DNA of 55,644 nt from Paracoccaceae bacterium (GTDB taxonomy: Bacteria; Pseudomonadota; Alphaproteobacteria; Rhizobiales; Stappiaceae). Location: positions 1 to 55,644 of the forward strand of contig PARB01000048.1 of the NCBI GenBank assembly GCA_002709505.1. Reading direction: 5' to 3'. This document shows, piece after piece, positions 29,025-37,701 of this stretch. The notes beneath the pieces were generated by a model that had not been told where the DNA came from, searched no databases, and saw nothing but the letters and a program-made list of their open reading frames with translations. Each line of letters starts with the position of its first letter. Position 1 is the first letter of the stretch. A program made the translations under genes and the position numbers.

Positions 29025-29537
29025 ATGTTCTTTTCGCTGATCAGCACCATCGTCCTCGGCATTGCCGTTGCCGGCTCCATGATGCTGGTGAACCACCTCG
29101 CCGGCGGGCGATTGCCGCGCTGGCTCGCTCCCGCCGCCGCCGGGATTGCCATGCTCGTCTACACGATCTGGACGGACTACGACTGGTCCTCGCGCATCGC
29201 GCGCGGCCTGCCTGGCGGACTGGAGGTGATCGAGACCTACGAGACCTCGAACCTGCTGCAGCCCTGGACGCTGGTGAAACCGCGCATCAACCGCATGGTC
29301 GCGCTCGACCGGCCGAGCATCGAGGCCAACGCCAACGCCCCGCGCTACCGCAAGGCCTCGCTCTACCTCTTCGCCCGCTACCAGCCGCCGCGCGAATTGC
29401 GCCAGATCTACGATTGCGAGACAGGCCGCCGCATCGATCTGCTGCCGAGCGAAACGGTCGACCCGACAGAGATCCCAGAAGCCGCCTGGGAAAAGCTCGT
29501 CGACGACCCGATCGCGCGGGAGGTGTGCGGAGGGTGA
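29025..29537 (+). CDS. Hypothetical membrane-anchored protein
   Basis: A 170-residue protein beginning MFFSLISTIVLGIAVAGSMM. Two hydrophobic helices (about 3-22 and 34-52) are followed by a soluble part of about 115 residues with WTDYDWSSRIARGLPGGLEVIETYETSN and YDCETGRRIDLLP. I do not recognise a named family; similar small proteins of alphaproteobacteria are annotated as hypothetical. I prefer the ATG at 29025, because the longer frame to 28896 reads as untranslated DNA. Last native gene before the split tRNA. Confidence 0.75.
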   Translation: MFFSLISTIVLGIAVAGSMMLVNHLAGGRLPRWLAPAAAGIAMLVYTIWTDYDWSSRIARGLPGGLEVIETYETSNLLQPWTLVKPRINRMVALDRPSIEANANAPRYRKASLYLFARYQPPRELRQIYDCETGRRIDLLPSETVDPTEIPEAAWEKLVDDPIAREVCGG

Positions 29538-29637
29538 GGAGCAATTTCGCGTGATGATACGCCGTCACCGGCAGAACCCGCGCGCAGAAACGCTTTGCGC
29601 TACAGCGTTCAAAAGACGATTTCGGGATGGGGAGAAG

Positions 29638-29683
29638 TGGTGCCGGTGAACGGACTCGAACCGCCGACCCCATCATTACGAAT
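29638..29683 (-). pseudogene. 3' half of a split tRNA-Thr(CGU) gene, attachment scar
   Basis: Read on the minus strand this is the anticodon loop, variable loop, T arm (GGCGGTTCGAGTCCGTT), acceptor strand CACCGGC, A and CCA of a tRNA. No 5' half lies next to it. Its acceptor strand pairs perfectly with GCCGGTG of the fragment at 47200-47238, which shows both belonged to one gene before insertion of the island. Confidence 0.9.
29675..29683. other. Left attachment core of the island
   Basis: ATTACGAAT is shared with 47200-47208 and with the anticodon loop of the intact tRNA. On the island side it is followed by TTGTTT and TTCGTAAT (29689-29696), so ATTACGAA/TTCGTAAT form an inverted pair around a 6-bp centre, as in tyrosine-recombinase core sites. 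Confidence 0.8.
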
Positions 29684-30062
29684 TGTTTTTCGTAATTATT
29701 TCAGATTGTTAGATGAGATTCTATTCTGTTGGACCCTATTGGACAAGCCGTTGGGTGGACTCCGCTTTCGGAGGGTGAGGAGTAGCACAGGGTGTCACCC
29801 GGTTGCCACCCGGTTCACCCCGCTGCCCTACTAGAAAACTACTAATCCCGATCTGCCCTACTAATCGGCAATATGCACCCCTGCCCCCGGACCTCCCCCC
29901 ATCAACGGCGCTCATAGTTCGGGCCGGGGGAGGGAGTCCGTGGGCGTCGGGATGTCACGGATCATCCATATTCTCGACGCTCAGACATTCATGGAAATGG
30001 TAGGCGCTTGATATGTCTTTCCAAGCGGGTGATCTTGGCGCTTCAGGGCGGGGGGAAGTGCA
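29684..30062. other. Left arm of the island, with integrase-type repeats
   Basis: No gene is supportable in these 379 bp. They hold two copies of GCCCTACTA (29825-29833 and 29855-29863, 30 bp apart), a partial copy at 29838-29846, and a tandem CACCCGGTT repeat around 29796-29818. These match repeats at the right end and probably bind the integrase arm domain. The promoter of the GmrSD-like gene should lie in the last 100 bp. Confidence 0.6.
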
Positions 30063-31955
30063 ATGCAAACAGACGATTTTTCAATCGAAACAATATTAGC
30101 CGAAGGCCGCCGATTTATGGTTCCGCTGTATCAGCGGAAATACCAGTGGGCAGACGAGCGGCTGGTACCCTTTTGGGATGATGTCGAAGCAAAGGCCGCA
30201 GAAGTGCTCGGCGGCAACAATCGATTTCAGCACTACATGGGTGCGCTCATCCTAGCGCCGCTTGGCGAGGGGTCGCAAATTGGAGTCACGCCAAGGGTAC
30301 AGGTGGTCGATGGTCAGCAGCGGCTAACGACCTTTCAGCTTTTCCTCGCAGCACTACGTGAAGTGGCCCGGATGCACGAGTTCACCAGCATCATTGATCA
30401 AGCGAATGGCTACCTGTTTAACCAGCCGCGCTCGAAAGACACTGACCCGCTGGTAAGGTTCAAGCTGACACCGACTCCATCGGACCGAGAAATTTTCCAC
30501 GACATCATAGATATTGAGTACTCACAGGTCCGCGCGAAGTACCAGCGCTTCTATTGGGGCAGTGGCGTTCCGAAGAACACACCGTTCCGGGCGTTGCGTG
30601 CTTACGACCTGTTTCGGAAGTGGATCAGCGAATTTGCGCTCAACGGTCCCAGCGATACTGAGCCTGACACAGAGGATGAGGAGGTCGAAGCGGCTGATGA
30701 GGGCGCTACGCCGGAGGTAATTGAGCAACGCCTTGATGCCCTGCTAAGTGCTGTGCTTGCACAGATGAAGCTCGTCGTCATTACGCTGGGCGAGGGCGAC
30801 GACGCTCAGGTCATTTTCGAGACGCTAAACTCCAAGGGTCAACCGCTCTTGGCCATGGACTTGGTGCGGAACAACATCTTCCACCGGGCCGAGAAACAAA
30901 CCACGGCGACGGATGAGCTGTATAAAGAGCTTTGGGACCCGTTCGATGCGCCTTGGTGGCGCGAGGATGCGCCGAACGCTCGCCCTAGACGTCCACGAAT
31001 TGATCACTTCCTCGCGCACGTCCTCGCCGCCGAGACCGGTGCGAGCATCGCCATGCGCGAACTTTATGCAGAGTATCGCGCATTCGCGGTTCCGAAAGGG
31101 CGACCCCGTTTCCCGAATGTCGAAGACGAGCTGAAGGTGTTGCAACGACACTCGCCAATCTATGAAACCCTAGAGGGGCGGGCAGACGAAAATCCGACAA
31201 TGGCTTGGCTGGGTCGAAAGCTGGCGACTTGGCAAGTCACCACGGCCTACCCGATTGCTTTGCAGATCGCGGCGGCAGGGCTTCCAAAAGATGAGCAAGA
31301 CCGCATCGCCCGGCTGGTCTATTCCTACATCGTCCGCCGTGCCGTCTGCGACCTCACCAACAAGAATCTCAATAAGCTGTTTCAGGCGGTCTCGCAGAAG
31401 TTCTTTGAAGACGGCCCGTCCTACGACAATCTTCGGGACTTCTTCGTCACCCGGTCGGGAGAGAGTTCGCGTTTTCCCGGCGATGAAGAATTCCGGCGCG
31501 GCATTCTGCAAAACCCCGTCTATCAACTGGCTCCCGGTGACCGCAACAAGGACATCCTGTGGGAGCTTGAGCTAGCCAGCCGCTCGAAGTTCGCGGAGAA
31601 AGTCGCCCGCCCCGGTGGGCTGTGGACTGAGCACGTCCTGCCCGTGTCTTGGACCGAGGACTGGCCGTTCGCCGAAGGCGAGTTCACACCGCGCGGCCAA
31701 GGGCACCCGAAGGCAGAAGACCGCGACCGCCTGCTGCACACGCTGGGCAATTTGACCTTGATCACCGGTGCCCTCAACATTTCATCGGGCAACAAGGGCT
31801 TCGCTCAGAAGCGAGAGAAGTTTGACGAGCACACGTCGCTTTTCCTGAATAAATGGTTCGCCAAGCGGGAGACATGGACCGAAGCTGACATCCGGGACAG
31901 AGGTCAGCATCTAGCCGAAAAGGCGTTGGTCATTTGGCCCGGATTGGGAGTGTGA
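30063..31955 (+). CDS. GmrSD-like DUF262/DUF1524 protein
   Basis: A 630-residue single-chain protein of the GmrSD type IV restriction family. The N-terminal DUF262 (ParB-like nucleotide-handling) domain shows VPLYQRKYQW (20-29) and VVDGQQRLTTFQ (about 81-92), then FETLNSKGQPLLAMDLVRN. The C-terminal DUF1524 HNH-like nuclease shows TEHVLPVSW (about 522-530), LHTLGNLTLITGALNISSGNKGF and FLNKWF. GmrSD cleaves glucosylated hydroxymethylcytosine DNA; other family members, such as BrxU and SspE, restrict differently modified DNA, so the target here is unknown. The gene is alone on the plus strand at the island edge, convergent with the type I operon. Confidence 0.88.
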   Translation: MQTDDFSIETILAEGRRFMVPLYQRKYQWADERLVPFWDDVEAKAAEVLGGNNRFQHYMGALILAPLGEGSQIGVTPRVQVVDGQQRLTTFQLFLAALREVARMHEFTSIIDQANGYLFNQPRSKDTDPLVRFKLTPTPSDREIFHDIIDIEYSQVRAKYQRFYWGSGVPKNTPFRALRAYDLFRKWISEFALNGPSDTEPDTEDEEVEAADEGATPEVIEQRLDALLSAVLAQMKLVVITLGEGDDAQVIFETLNSKGQPLLAMDLVRNNIFHRAEKQTTATDELYKELWDPFDAPWWREDAPNARPRRPRIDHFLAHVLAAETGASIAMRELYAEYRAFAVPKGRPRFPNVEDELKVLQRHSPIYETLEGRADENPTMAWLGRKLATWQVTTAYPIALQIAAAGLPKDEQDRIARLVYSYIVRRAVCDLTNKNLNKLFQAVSQKFFEDGPSYDNLRDFFVTRSGESSRFPGDEEFRRGILQNPVYQLAPGDRNKDILWELELASRSKFAEKVARPGGLWTEHVLPVSWTEDWPFAEGEFTPRGQGHPKAEDRDRLLHTLGNLTLITGALNISSGNKGFAQKREKFDEHTSLFLNKWFAKRETWTEADIRDRGQHLAEKALVIWPGLGV

Positions 31956-31975
31956 CCTTCGCCCATGATGGCGCA

Positions 31976-32236
31976 TTACCTGATGACAGGACGGTATATA
32001 GACTCTGGTGTGATCAGGCTTGGCGCAGTGATGCCATTGGCTGGGTTCGACATCCGCAGGCTATATCCTTTTTCAAGCCACTGCAGTATATCGGGTTTGC
32101 TTGTCACCCGGATATAATCGGCCTCGAAACGGGTCTTCGACACGACATAAGTGCCGTCTTCGTGCTGATGCGGAAAAAGTAGCTCGCCAGTGTTAGCGCC
32201 TCGGCTAACAAATGCGTGTAGATCAAGCTTCTGCAA
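31976..32236 (-). CDS. Small hypothetical protein at the end of the type I RM operon
   Basis: An 86-residue open frame beginning MQKLDLHAFVSRGANTGELLF, with balanced composition (HQHEDGTYVVSKTRFEADYIRV, DILQWLEKGYSLRM). It starts 19 bp after the stop of the DUF5655 gene on the same strand, so it is probably the last gene of that operon. No family is recognised. It does not look like a shadow, since the opposite strand has only a short frame. Confidence 0.55.
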   Translation of the reverse strand: MQKLDLHAFVSRGANTGELLFPHQHEDGTYVVSKTRFEADYIRVTSKPDILQWLEKGYSLRMSNPANGITAPSLITPESIYRPVIR

Positions 32237-32255
32237 CGTTCACTTCCTCAGATTA

Positions 32256-33185
32256 CTACGCCCCGTCATAGCTGCGATCCATCAGCGGCTTAGCCTTCTC
32301 CAACGTGGCGACATCAGTGATTATGATTTCAAGGTCGCCCGTTCCGAAGTGGCCGATGTTGCGCACGTCGCGGGTAAAACCCGGCTCAAGTTTGATGCTG
32401 TCGGGATCGACCTTGACGAAAACCTTGAGGTGCCTGATCTGCGGTTTGACCTCGACACAGGCAAAGTTCTTCAGGCGGCGGAAGGCAATATAGTTGTCGA
32501 GAGTCTTCAGCTCGACATCGTCGCCCAGCGCTAGAAGGTACGCCTTTGTCGCCTCGTACAGATCGACAAGCTCTTGGTCAGCGTCTGCGAGATATTGCGT
32601 AACGGTCTTCTGGCGAGATCGTGGTCGGGTTGCAGCAGGCTCGCCTTGGGCATCGCTGCTTACAGTGATTTCGCGCGCGGGCCGTTCTGATGTCGAGGTC
32701 AGCAGTTCGAATAGCAAAAGTTCGTCGCCAAAGCGGCGATAGCGGACCAGCGCGATATTCCGGTTCATCTGGTTGACCGCGTGAGCGTCATACTTGGTGA
32801 AATCGCCGGCGATGCAGATCAGCCGGGGCGTTGTCCAATCGACCGCCTTGGCCTCCTTGGCGCCGAAGCGCTCCAAGACGAGCCATTCGAAATCGCGGCG
32901 GTGGTCCATCAGCCAGTCGAGATAGAACAGGCCTTGGTTGATGACGTTCTCATTGCTGGCCCGCTTATACTCGACGATCACTGGTGAGCCGTTCTCGTCG
33001 ATGCCGAGCGAGTCCATGCGTCCGCCATTGCTCGTTGAGAACTCGGAGGCAAGAAACCGCACTCCGAGGAACGCTTCCATATTGCGTTCAATAAGGGTTT
33101 GGAGCGACTTTTCGAGCGCAACCGCGCTGCCGCGAAGTTCAGTTACGGCTCCGGCATCCGTCCTGAATAGCTTTATGTCGCTCAT
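32256..33185 (-). CDS. PD-(D/E)XK nuclease-like protein with C-terminal DUF5655 domain
   Basis: A 309-residue protein. The N-terminal half has an endonuclease-like core: GRMDSLGIDENGSPVIVEYKR gives Asp58, Glu72 and Lys74 in the PD-(D/E)XK arrangement. The C-terminal half (about 200-305) resembles DUF5655 (KTLDNYIAFRRLKNFACVEV, HLKVFVKVDPDS, RNIGHFGTGDLEIII). Proteins of this build occur next to type I restriction operons, where their role is not settled. It follows hsdR by 42 bp on the same strand and is probably co-transcribed. Alternative: a NucS/DUF91-type nuclease acting alone. Confidence 0.8.
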   Translation of the reverse strand: MSDIKLFRTDAGAVTELRGSAVALEKSLQTLIERNMEAFLGVRFLASEFSTSNGGRMDSLGIDENGSPVIVEYKRASNENVINQGLFYLDWLMDHRRDFEWLVLERFGAKEAKAVDWTTPRLICIAGDFTKYDAHAVNQMNRNIALVRYRRFGDELLLFELLTSTSERPAREITVSSDAQGEPAATRPRSRQKTVTQYLADADQELVDLYEATKAYLLALGDDVELKTLDNYIAFRRLKNFACVEVKPQIRHLKVFVKVDPDSIKLEPGFTRDVRNIGHFGTGDLEIIITDVATLEKAKPLMDRSYDGA

Positions 33186-33227
33186 GGTGCCCCCGGCTTT
33201 GTCAGTTTCTCTGCGGCAAAGATGCTG

Positions 33228-36200
33228 CTATTCTGATGCCTTACCTTCCCGAACACGCCGGAAGATTTCGAGCGCAAGGTGTTCGTGGGCAGCCGAGCGG
33301 AATTCCTTGTCGGTCATCACGCGCGAGAAGATTTCCTCATTGCCTTCCATGCGGTCGATGAAGAGCTCATCCAGCATCCGTTCCAGATAGGATGAAAAGT
33401 TAGCGAGGTTGTTTGCCTTCGCGGCTTCAACGATCTTGTCGTCCTCTTCCGCGCTGGCGCGTATCTGATCAAAAAAGAACTGGTCGGCCTCAGTGAAATT
33501 CGTGCCGAAACGCTCGTTCAGCTTCGCCACCAGTGTGGACAAGGCAACGCCTTCTTCCGCGAAACCTCCAGTGCCAACGTCCGTCGGTCCCTTGAGCGGG
33601 ACGGCCTCACCGTAGCCCAAGTCGATTGAGCCCTCGGTCATCTGCTGGAGCCGGAAGAAGCGTAGCGCCACTTCGTCATCAAGTGCGAAGGCCTGACCAT
33701 CTCCGGGCGGAGGCAGCTTGGCAATCAGGTTGCGAACGAAGGCGTAGAGCTTTTCGAGCTCGCTGTCCTGATAGGGAATGATCTGCGAGAGGAAAGCATA
33801 GAGGTTCCGATAAGCGGTCAACTGACCGCGAAATTCGTCCTGCTCTTGATCTTCCCTATCGCCAAACCGCTGCACCACCGCATCGAGCACAGCGTTCATA
33901 AGTCGGTGGTCGGTAGCGGAATGATCGCGCTTGCCCCGATACCACACCTCCGCGAACGCGTTCACGTCATCAGGTGTGAAGATCGCCCATTCCAGCAGCT
34001 TGTGCTGCAATTCCGAGAGACGGTGAGGATCGGCGTTTTCACCGATGGGCGTCGCCTCATAGTAAGGCTTGAACGCCTTGTAGATGTCGTCTTCCTCGTT
34101 GGCGAAATCGAGCACGAAAGTGCGCGCCTTGCCCGGTGCCATGCGGTTAAGCCGGGAGAGCGTCTGCACGGCCTGCACACCTGCCAGACGCTTGACCACA
34201 TACATAGTCTGCAACAGCGGCTGGTCGAAGCCGGTCTGGTATTTTTCGGCGACCAGGAGCACGCGGTAGTCGTCGCGCTCAAAGGTTTCGGGCAGTTCGC
34301 TTTCGGCCAACCCGTCATTCATGGCGACTTCGGTGTAGGACGCTCCAGGATCATCCGGGTCCTCGACCGTGCCCGAAAAGGCCACAAGCGAGCGGATGCC
34401 GGTATAGCCGTTTTCCTTGATATAGCGGTCGAATGCCAACTTGTATTTGACGGCGGCGAGCCGCGATCCCGTGACGACCATCGCCTTGGACCGTCCTCCG
34501 AGCTCATGCATGACGTAGAGCCGGAAATGCTCCACGATGACCGATACGACTTGCTCGATATTGACCGGGTGCAGTTCCAGATAACGCGTCAGCGCCTTCG
34601 CCGCCTTCTTGCGCGGCACCTCCGGGTCGTTCTCCACCTGCTTGATCAGGCCAAAGAAGCGTTTGTAGGTCGTGTAGTTTAGAAGCACATCCATGATGAA
34701 GCCTTCTTCAATGGCTTGCCGCATGGTGTATTCGTGGAACGGCGATGTGCCGGACGGACCCGGCTCGTCAAACAGCACTTTGGTCTTGAATTTCGGCGTG
34801 GCCGTGAAGGCGAAGAACGAAAGGTTCGGCTGACGGGCGCGCTTCAACGCATCGCGCAGCATCGCCGCCTTGGCGTCATCGGAAAGGTCGTCGTCCTCGT
34901 CGTCCGACATCTGCGCGGCAATGGCGGCCTCAATGCCGTCCTTGTTCAGCATTCCCTTGAGGGCGGTGGCGGTCTCCCCGCTCTGCGAGGAATGTGCCTC
35001 GTCCACGATGACGGCAAAGCGCTTGCCCGCCGTGTCGATCCTTACGCCTGTCCCCTTGCCTTCGAGGGTAGACAGCGCCTGCGAGATGAAGGGGAATTTC
35101 TGAATCGTCGTGATGACAATCGGCGTGCCCTGAGACAGGGCGCGAACGAGCTGCTGGGTGTCCTCGTCTATCTTCTCGACCACGCCGGTCTTGTGCTCAA
35201 ACTGATAGATGGTGTTCTGCAATTGCTGGTCGAGCACGCGCCGGTCGGTCACGACCACCACCGAATGAAACACCTTCTCGTCGTTGGCGTCGTGCAGGCT
35301 GGCCAGCCGGTGCGCCAGCCAAGCGATGGAGTTGGACTTGCCCGACCCCGCCGAATGCTGGACGAGGTAATTTCGCCCCGCTCCATTATCCCGCGCATGG
35401 GTGATGAGCTTCCGCACGGCATCAAGCTGGTGATAGCGCGGAAAGATCATCGTTTCCTTGCGGATGGTGCGGACACCCTTGTCGGTCTTGACCTGCCGCT
35501 CCTTCACCTCGAGGTGCATGAAGCGCTGCAAGATGTCGATCAGGCTGTCGGCCTGTAGCACCTCGTCCCAGAGGTAATGGGTCTTCCAGTTGCCCTCGAC
35601 GGGCGGATTACCGGCACCGTGATTATTGCCCCGATTGAAGGGCAGGAATACGGTCTCTTTGCCCTTGAGACGCGTGGTCATCCACACCTCGTCCGGGTCC
35701 ACCGCAAAATGCACCAGCGCGCGTTTCTTGAAAGCGAACAGCAGGTCGCGTTCATCGCGATCGTTACAATACTGGTGCACCGCGTCTGACGCCCGTTGCG
35801 GGCTGCCGCCAAGATTGCTTTTCAGTTCAGCCGTCGCTACGGGCAGGCCGTTCAGGCTGATCGTTACGTCGATGATGCAGCGCCGGTTCTTGCCGTCCGC
35901 CTTTTTCATCACCGAAGTAAACCCGACCTGTCGCGTGATGGTCAGCCGGTTGGCGGCATAGGATGCGGCAGCTTCGAGGTTCATGCCTGAGTTCGGGCGG
36001 AAATAGGCCAGCCGGAAGGTCTTGCCGTAGCATTTGAAGCCATGCCGCAGGACGTGGAGCGTGCCCTTAATCTCGAGTTCCTTGACGAGACTGTCGAGAA
36101 CAGTCGCTTCCGTCTTTGCCCCCAGCAGGGCTTCAAGCTGCCCCCACTTTTGCGCCTGACTGTCTTTCAGAAAGCCGGTGACATCCTCCGGGAACAAGGC

Positions 36201-36305
36201 CAGCGCCTCGTCATAGGCGGCAGGCGAGCGCTTGGCGTAGCCGCCCGCGCCGATCAGCCCGGCTTCAATGGCTGTTTCGAAGTCGTTTTCGGTATGCCCC
36301 GCCAT
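33228..36305 (-). CDS. hsdR: Type I restriction endonuclease subunit R
   Basis: Motor and nuclease subunit of a type I RM complex, 1025 residues. The N-terminal PD-(D/E)XK nuclease has Asp146, Glu160 and Lys162 (IIDVTISLNGLPVATAELK). The SF2 translocase follows with Walker A HSAGSGKS (317-324), DEAH (435-438), FAFTATPK, and motif VI region VQTLSRLNRMAPGK. The C-terminal helical domain for docking on HsdM/HsdS fills the rest. All key residues are present. It starts 2 bp after the stop of the TIR gene, so both are made from one transcript. Most similar by eye to the longer HsdR type that starts MxxHTExxFE. Confidence 0.96.
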   Translation of the reverse strand: MAGHTENDFETAIEAGLIGAGGYAKRSPAAYDEALALFPEDVTGFLKDSQAQKWGQLEALLGAKTEATVLDSLVKELEIKGTLHVLRHGFKCYGKTFRLAYFRPNSGMNLEAAASYAANRLTITRQVGFTSVMKKADGKNRRCIIDVTISLNGLPVATAELKSNLGGSPQRASDAVHQYCNDRDERDLLFAFKKRALVHFAVDPDEVWMTTRLKGKETVFLPFNRGNNHGAGNPPVEGNWKTHYLWDEVLQADSLIDILQRFMHLEVKERQVKTDKGVRTIRKETMIFPRYHQLDAVRKLITHARDNGAGRNYLVQHSAGSGKSNSIAWLAHRLASLHDANDEKVFHSVVVVTDRRVLDQQLQNTIYQFEHKTGVVEKIDEDTQQLVRALSQGTPIVITTIQKFPFISQALSTLEGKGTGVRIDTAGKRFAVIVDEAHSSQSGETATALKGMLNKDGIEAAIAAQMSDDEDDDLSDDAKAAMLRDALKRARQPNLSFFAFTATPKFKTKVLFDEPGPSGTSPFHEYTMRQAIEEGFIMDVLLNYTTYKRFFGLIKQVENDPEVPRKKAAKALTRYLELHPVNIEQVVSVIVEHFRLYVMHELGGRSKAMVVTGSRLAAVKYKLAFDRYIKENGYTGIRSLVAFSGTVEDPDDPGASYTEVAMNDGLAESELPETFERDDYRVLLVAEKYQTGFDQPLLQTMYVVKRLAGVQAVQTLSRLNRMAPGKARTFVLDFANEEDDIYKAFKPYYEATPIGENADPHRLSELQHKLLEWAIFTPDDVNAFAEVWYRGKRDHSATDHRLMNAVLDAVVQRFGDREDQEQDEFRGQLTAYRNLYAFLSQIIPYQDSELEKLYAFVRNLIAKLPPPGDGQAFALDDEVALRFFRLQQMTEGSIDLGYGEAVPLKGPTDVGTGGFAEEGVALSTLVAKLNERFGTNFTEADQFFFDQIRASAEEDDKIVEAAKANNLANFSSYLERMLDELFIDRMEGNEEIFSRVMTDKEFRSAAHEHLALEIFRRVREGKASE

Positions 36306-36307
36306 CG

Positions 36308-37033
36308 TCAGGCCGCCGCCGCATGTATAAGTGCGTCATCAATCTGGATGCCCGCACCTTTCATTCGAGTTGCAAGCTTAACTGCGACTTCCTTCACATG
36401 CTCATTGAACTCAAGGTAGATAACGCCGCTTACATCGGTAGGCATTTCCAGCGCACCCTTTTTGAGCAGGACCATTCGCTCACGTCCAAGCGAGGCCAGA
36501 ACCATTCCCAGTTCAAGAATGACGTTCTGCCTCGCGCGCGGTTGGCGGTCCTCGTCTGCTTTGGCCTTCGGGTATCCATAATCATCCGGCGTCATCAGTA
36601 TGATGCCGAAGGCAGCCTCTTTATAAATCTGCTGCTCCAATGCCTCGATTAGCGTTTTGGACTCCCCATCATTGTTCTGTAGGATATACGGATCGAGGCC
36701 GAGCCGCCGCAGGACCAGTTCAAGTTGTTCGAGTGCTCGCGTATCATGCCCGTGAACGACAAAAATCTTTGTCTTCCCATCCTTGGGTTTTGGCGCTGTA
36801 GCGGCAGGCACAGCCATGCCAGCGGACGAGAAAATGGCTTCGAGTTCGGCTCTAGGTTCTGCCTTGCCCTGACACTGCACCGTGCCTTTGTGAGGCCAGT
36901 AATTCAGGACTCCGCTGCGCTGCGACCTGAACGAGACGCGTCCGTTTCCATCATCAGACCACTCGCCCTTTATGCCATGCGAAGCTACCAACTCCTTCAG
37001 GGCGTCTGGGCCGTCATGAAATTCAATTGCCAT
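36308..37033 (-). CDS. TIR-like (PF10137-type) nucleotide-binding effector embedded in the RM operon
   Basis: A 241-residue protein. Residues about 88-230 match the TIR-like domain once called predicted nucleotide-binding protein: KIFVVHGHDTRALEQLELVL, GESKTLIEALEQQ (Glu130 is a candidate catalytic residue), FGIILMTPDDYG, ARQNVILELGMVLASLGRERM and DVSGVIYLEF. This TIR type is found in CBASS/Pycsar effectors that destroy NAD+. An N-terminal domain (1-70) contains RSGVLNYWPHKGTVQCQG, which may be a sensor or interaction module. The ATG at 37033 is preceded by GGGG; the frame extends 25 residues further. It sits between hsdS/PDDEXK and hsdR. Role in abortive infection is inferred. Confidence 0.85.
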   Translation of the reverse strand: MAIEFHDGPDALKELVASHGIKGEWSDDGNGRVSFRSQRSGVLNYWPHKGTVQCQGKAEPRAELEAIFSSAGMAVPAATAPKPKDGKTKIFVVHGHDTRALEQLELVLRRLGLDPYILQNNDGESKTLIEALEQQIYKEAAFGIILMTPDDYGYPKAKADEDRQPRARQNVILELGMVLASLGRERMVLLKKGALEMPTDVSGVIYLEFNEHVKEVAVKLATRMKGAGIQIDDALIHAAAA

Positions 37034-37113
37034 TCTATCCCCCAGCTTTCGTTCAACCGTGATGGCGGCCGATGTTCGAGCAGCGGCGGCGACCGGCGTC
37101 AGCGGCACCGTGC

Positions 37114-37701
37114 TTAAACTGTATTTACGGATTCATTCTCAAGATCATCAAGCCCGAGCGTTTCAATTTCATCATAGTGATAGTGACGAACAGAAGGGTC
37201 ACGGGCGAGATATTTATTGTCCGCGTCTAGATAAGCGTCAGGGTTGTTGTTCTCGGTCAGGACAAATTTCTTGACCTTCAACGGCCTGCTATCGCCGGTG
37301 TATTGCGCGACCACCTTTCTCAGGCAAGCGCACCAATGAAGCCCTGACTTTAGTTGGTCGATGATCGAGCCTGCATCGAGGCTCTTCGTCTTGAACTCAA
37401 ACAGGTATGCCGTCACCTTCCGGTTGAAGCACTGGAAGACAACGAAGTCGCAGCGCTTGGACCATTCCTTGCCGTTGTCATCAAGGAAATGGAAAAGCGG
37501 GTTGTTGCGCCCGTCGAGCTTTATGGCGAATGCCTTGCCCTTGTAGGGCAACCTCACCTCGCGCGTTGTCTTCTTGGTCTCGCCTTCGCGGTAGTACTTC
37601 TCGCGAAGAACAATCTCGCCCCCATCGCCGCGATGAACGATGTACTCGTCGCTGATGTACGCCTTGATATGATCGAAGTAGCTGGACGCGTCGAGAGTCA
37701 T
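37114..37701 (-). CDS. Hypothetical protein with PD-(D/E)XK-like motif, coupled to hsdS
   Basis: A 195-residue protein that I cannot assign to a named family. CDFVVFQCFNRKVTAYLFEFK gives Asp85, Glu102 and Lys104, the spacing and strand pattern of a PD-(D/E)XK nuclease core, preceded by a basic strand-rich segment (REKYYREGETKKTTREVRL). Its ATG overlaps the hsdS stop (ATGA) and its stop lies 80 bp before the TIR start. It is clearly part of the RM operon. It might be a modified-DNA nuclease, an accessory of the TIR protein, or a regulator of restriction. Confidence 0.75.
   Translation of the reverse strand: MTLDASSYFDHIKAYISDEYIVHRGDGGEIVLREKYYREGETKKTTREVRLPYKGKAFAIKLDGRNNPLFHFLDDNGKEWSKRCDFVVFQCFNRKVTAYLFEFKTKSLDAGSIIDQLKSGLHWCACLRKVVAQYTGDSRPLKVKKFVLTENNNPDAYLDADNKYLARDPSVRHYHYDEIETLGLDDLENESVNTV

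Noticed and set aside
27255..29096. 613-codon minus-strand frame opposite the DUF294 gene
   Set aside because: Antisense shadow with no recognisable domain.
30514..30720. Short plus-strand frame inside the GmrSD-like gene
   Set aside because: Nested in another frame of a conserved gene; no support.
36308..37033. CBASS or Thoeris system
   Set aside because: The TIR type is shared with CBASS effectors, but no cyclase, Cap2/Cap3 or ThsA gene is present in the island.
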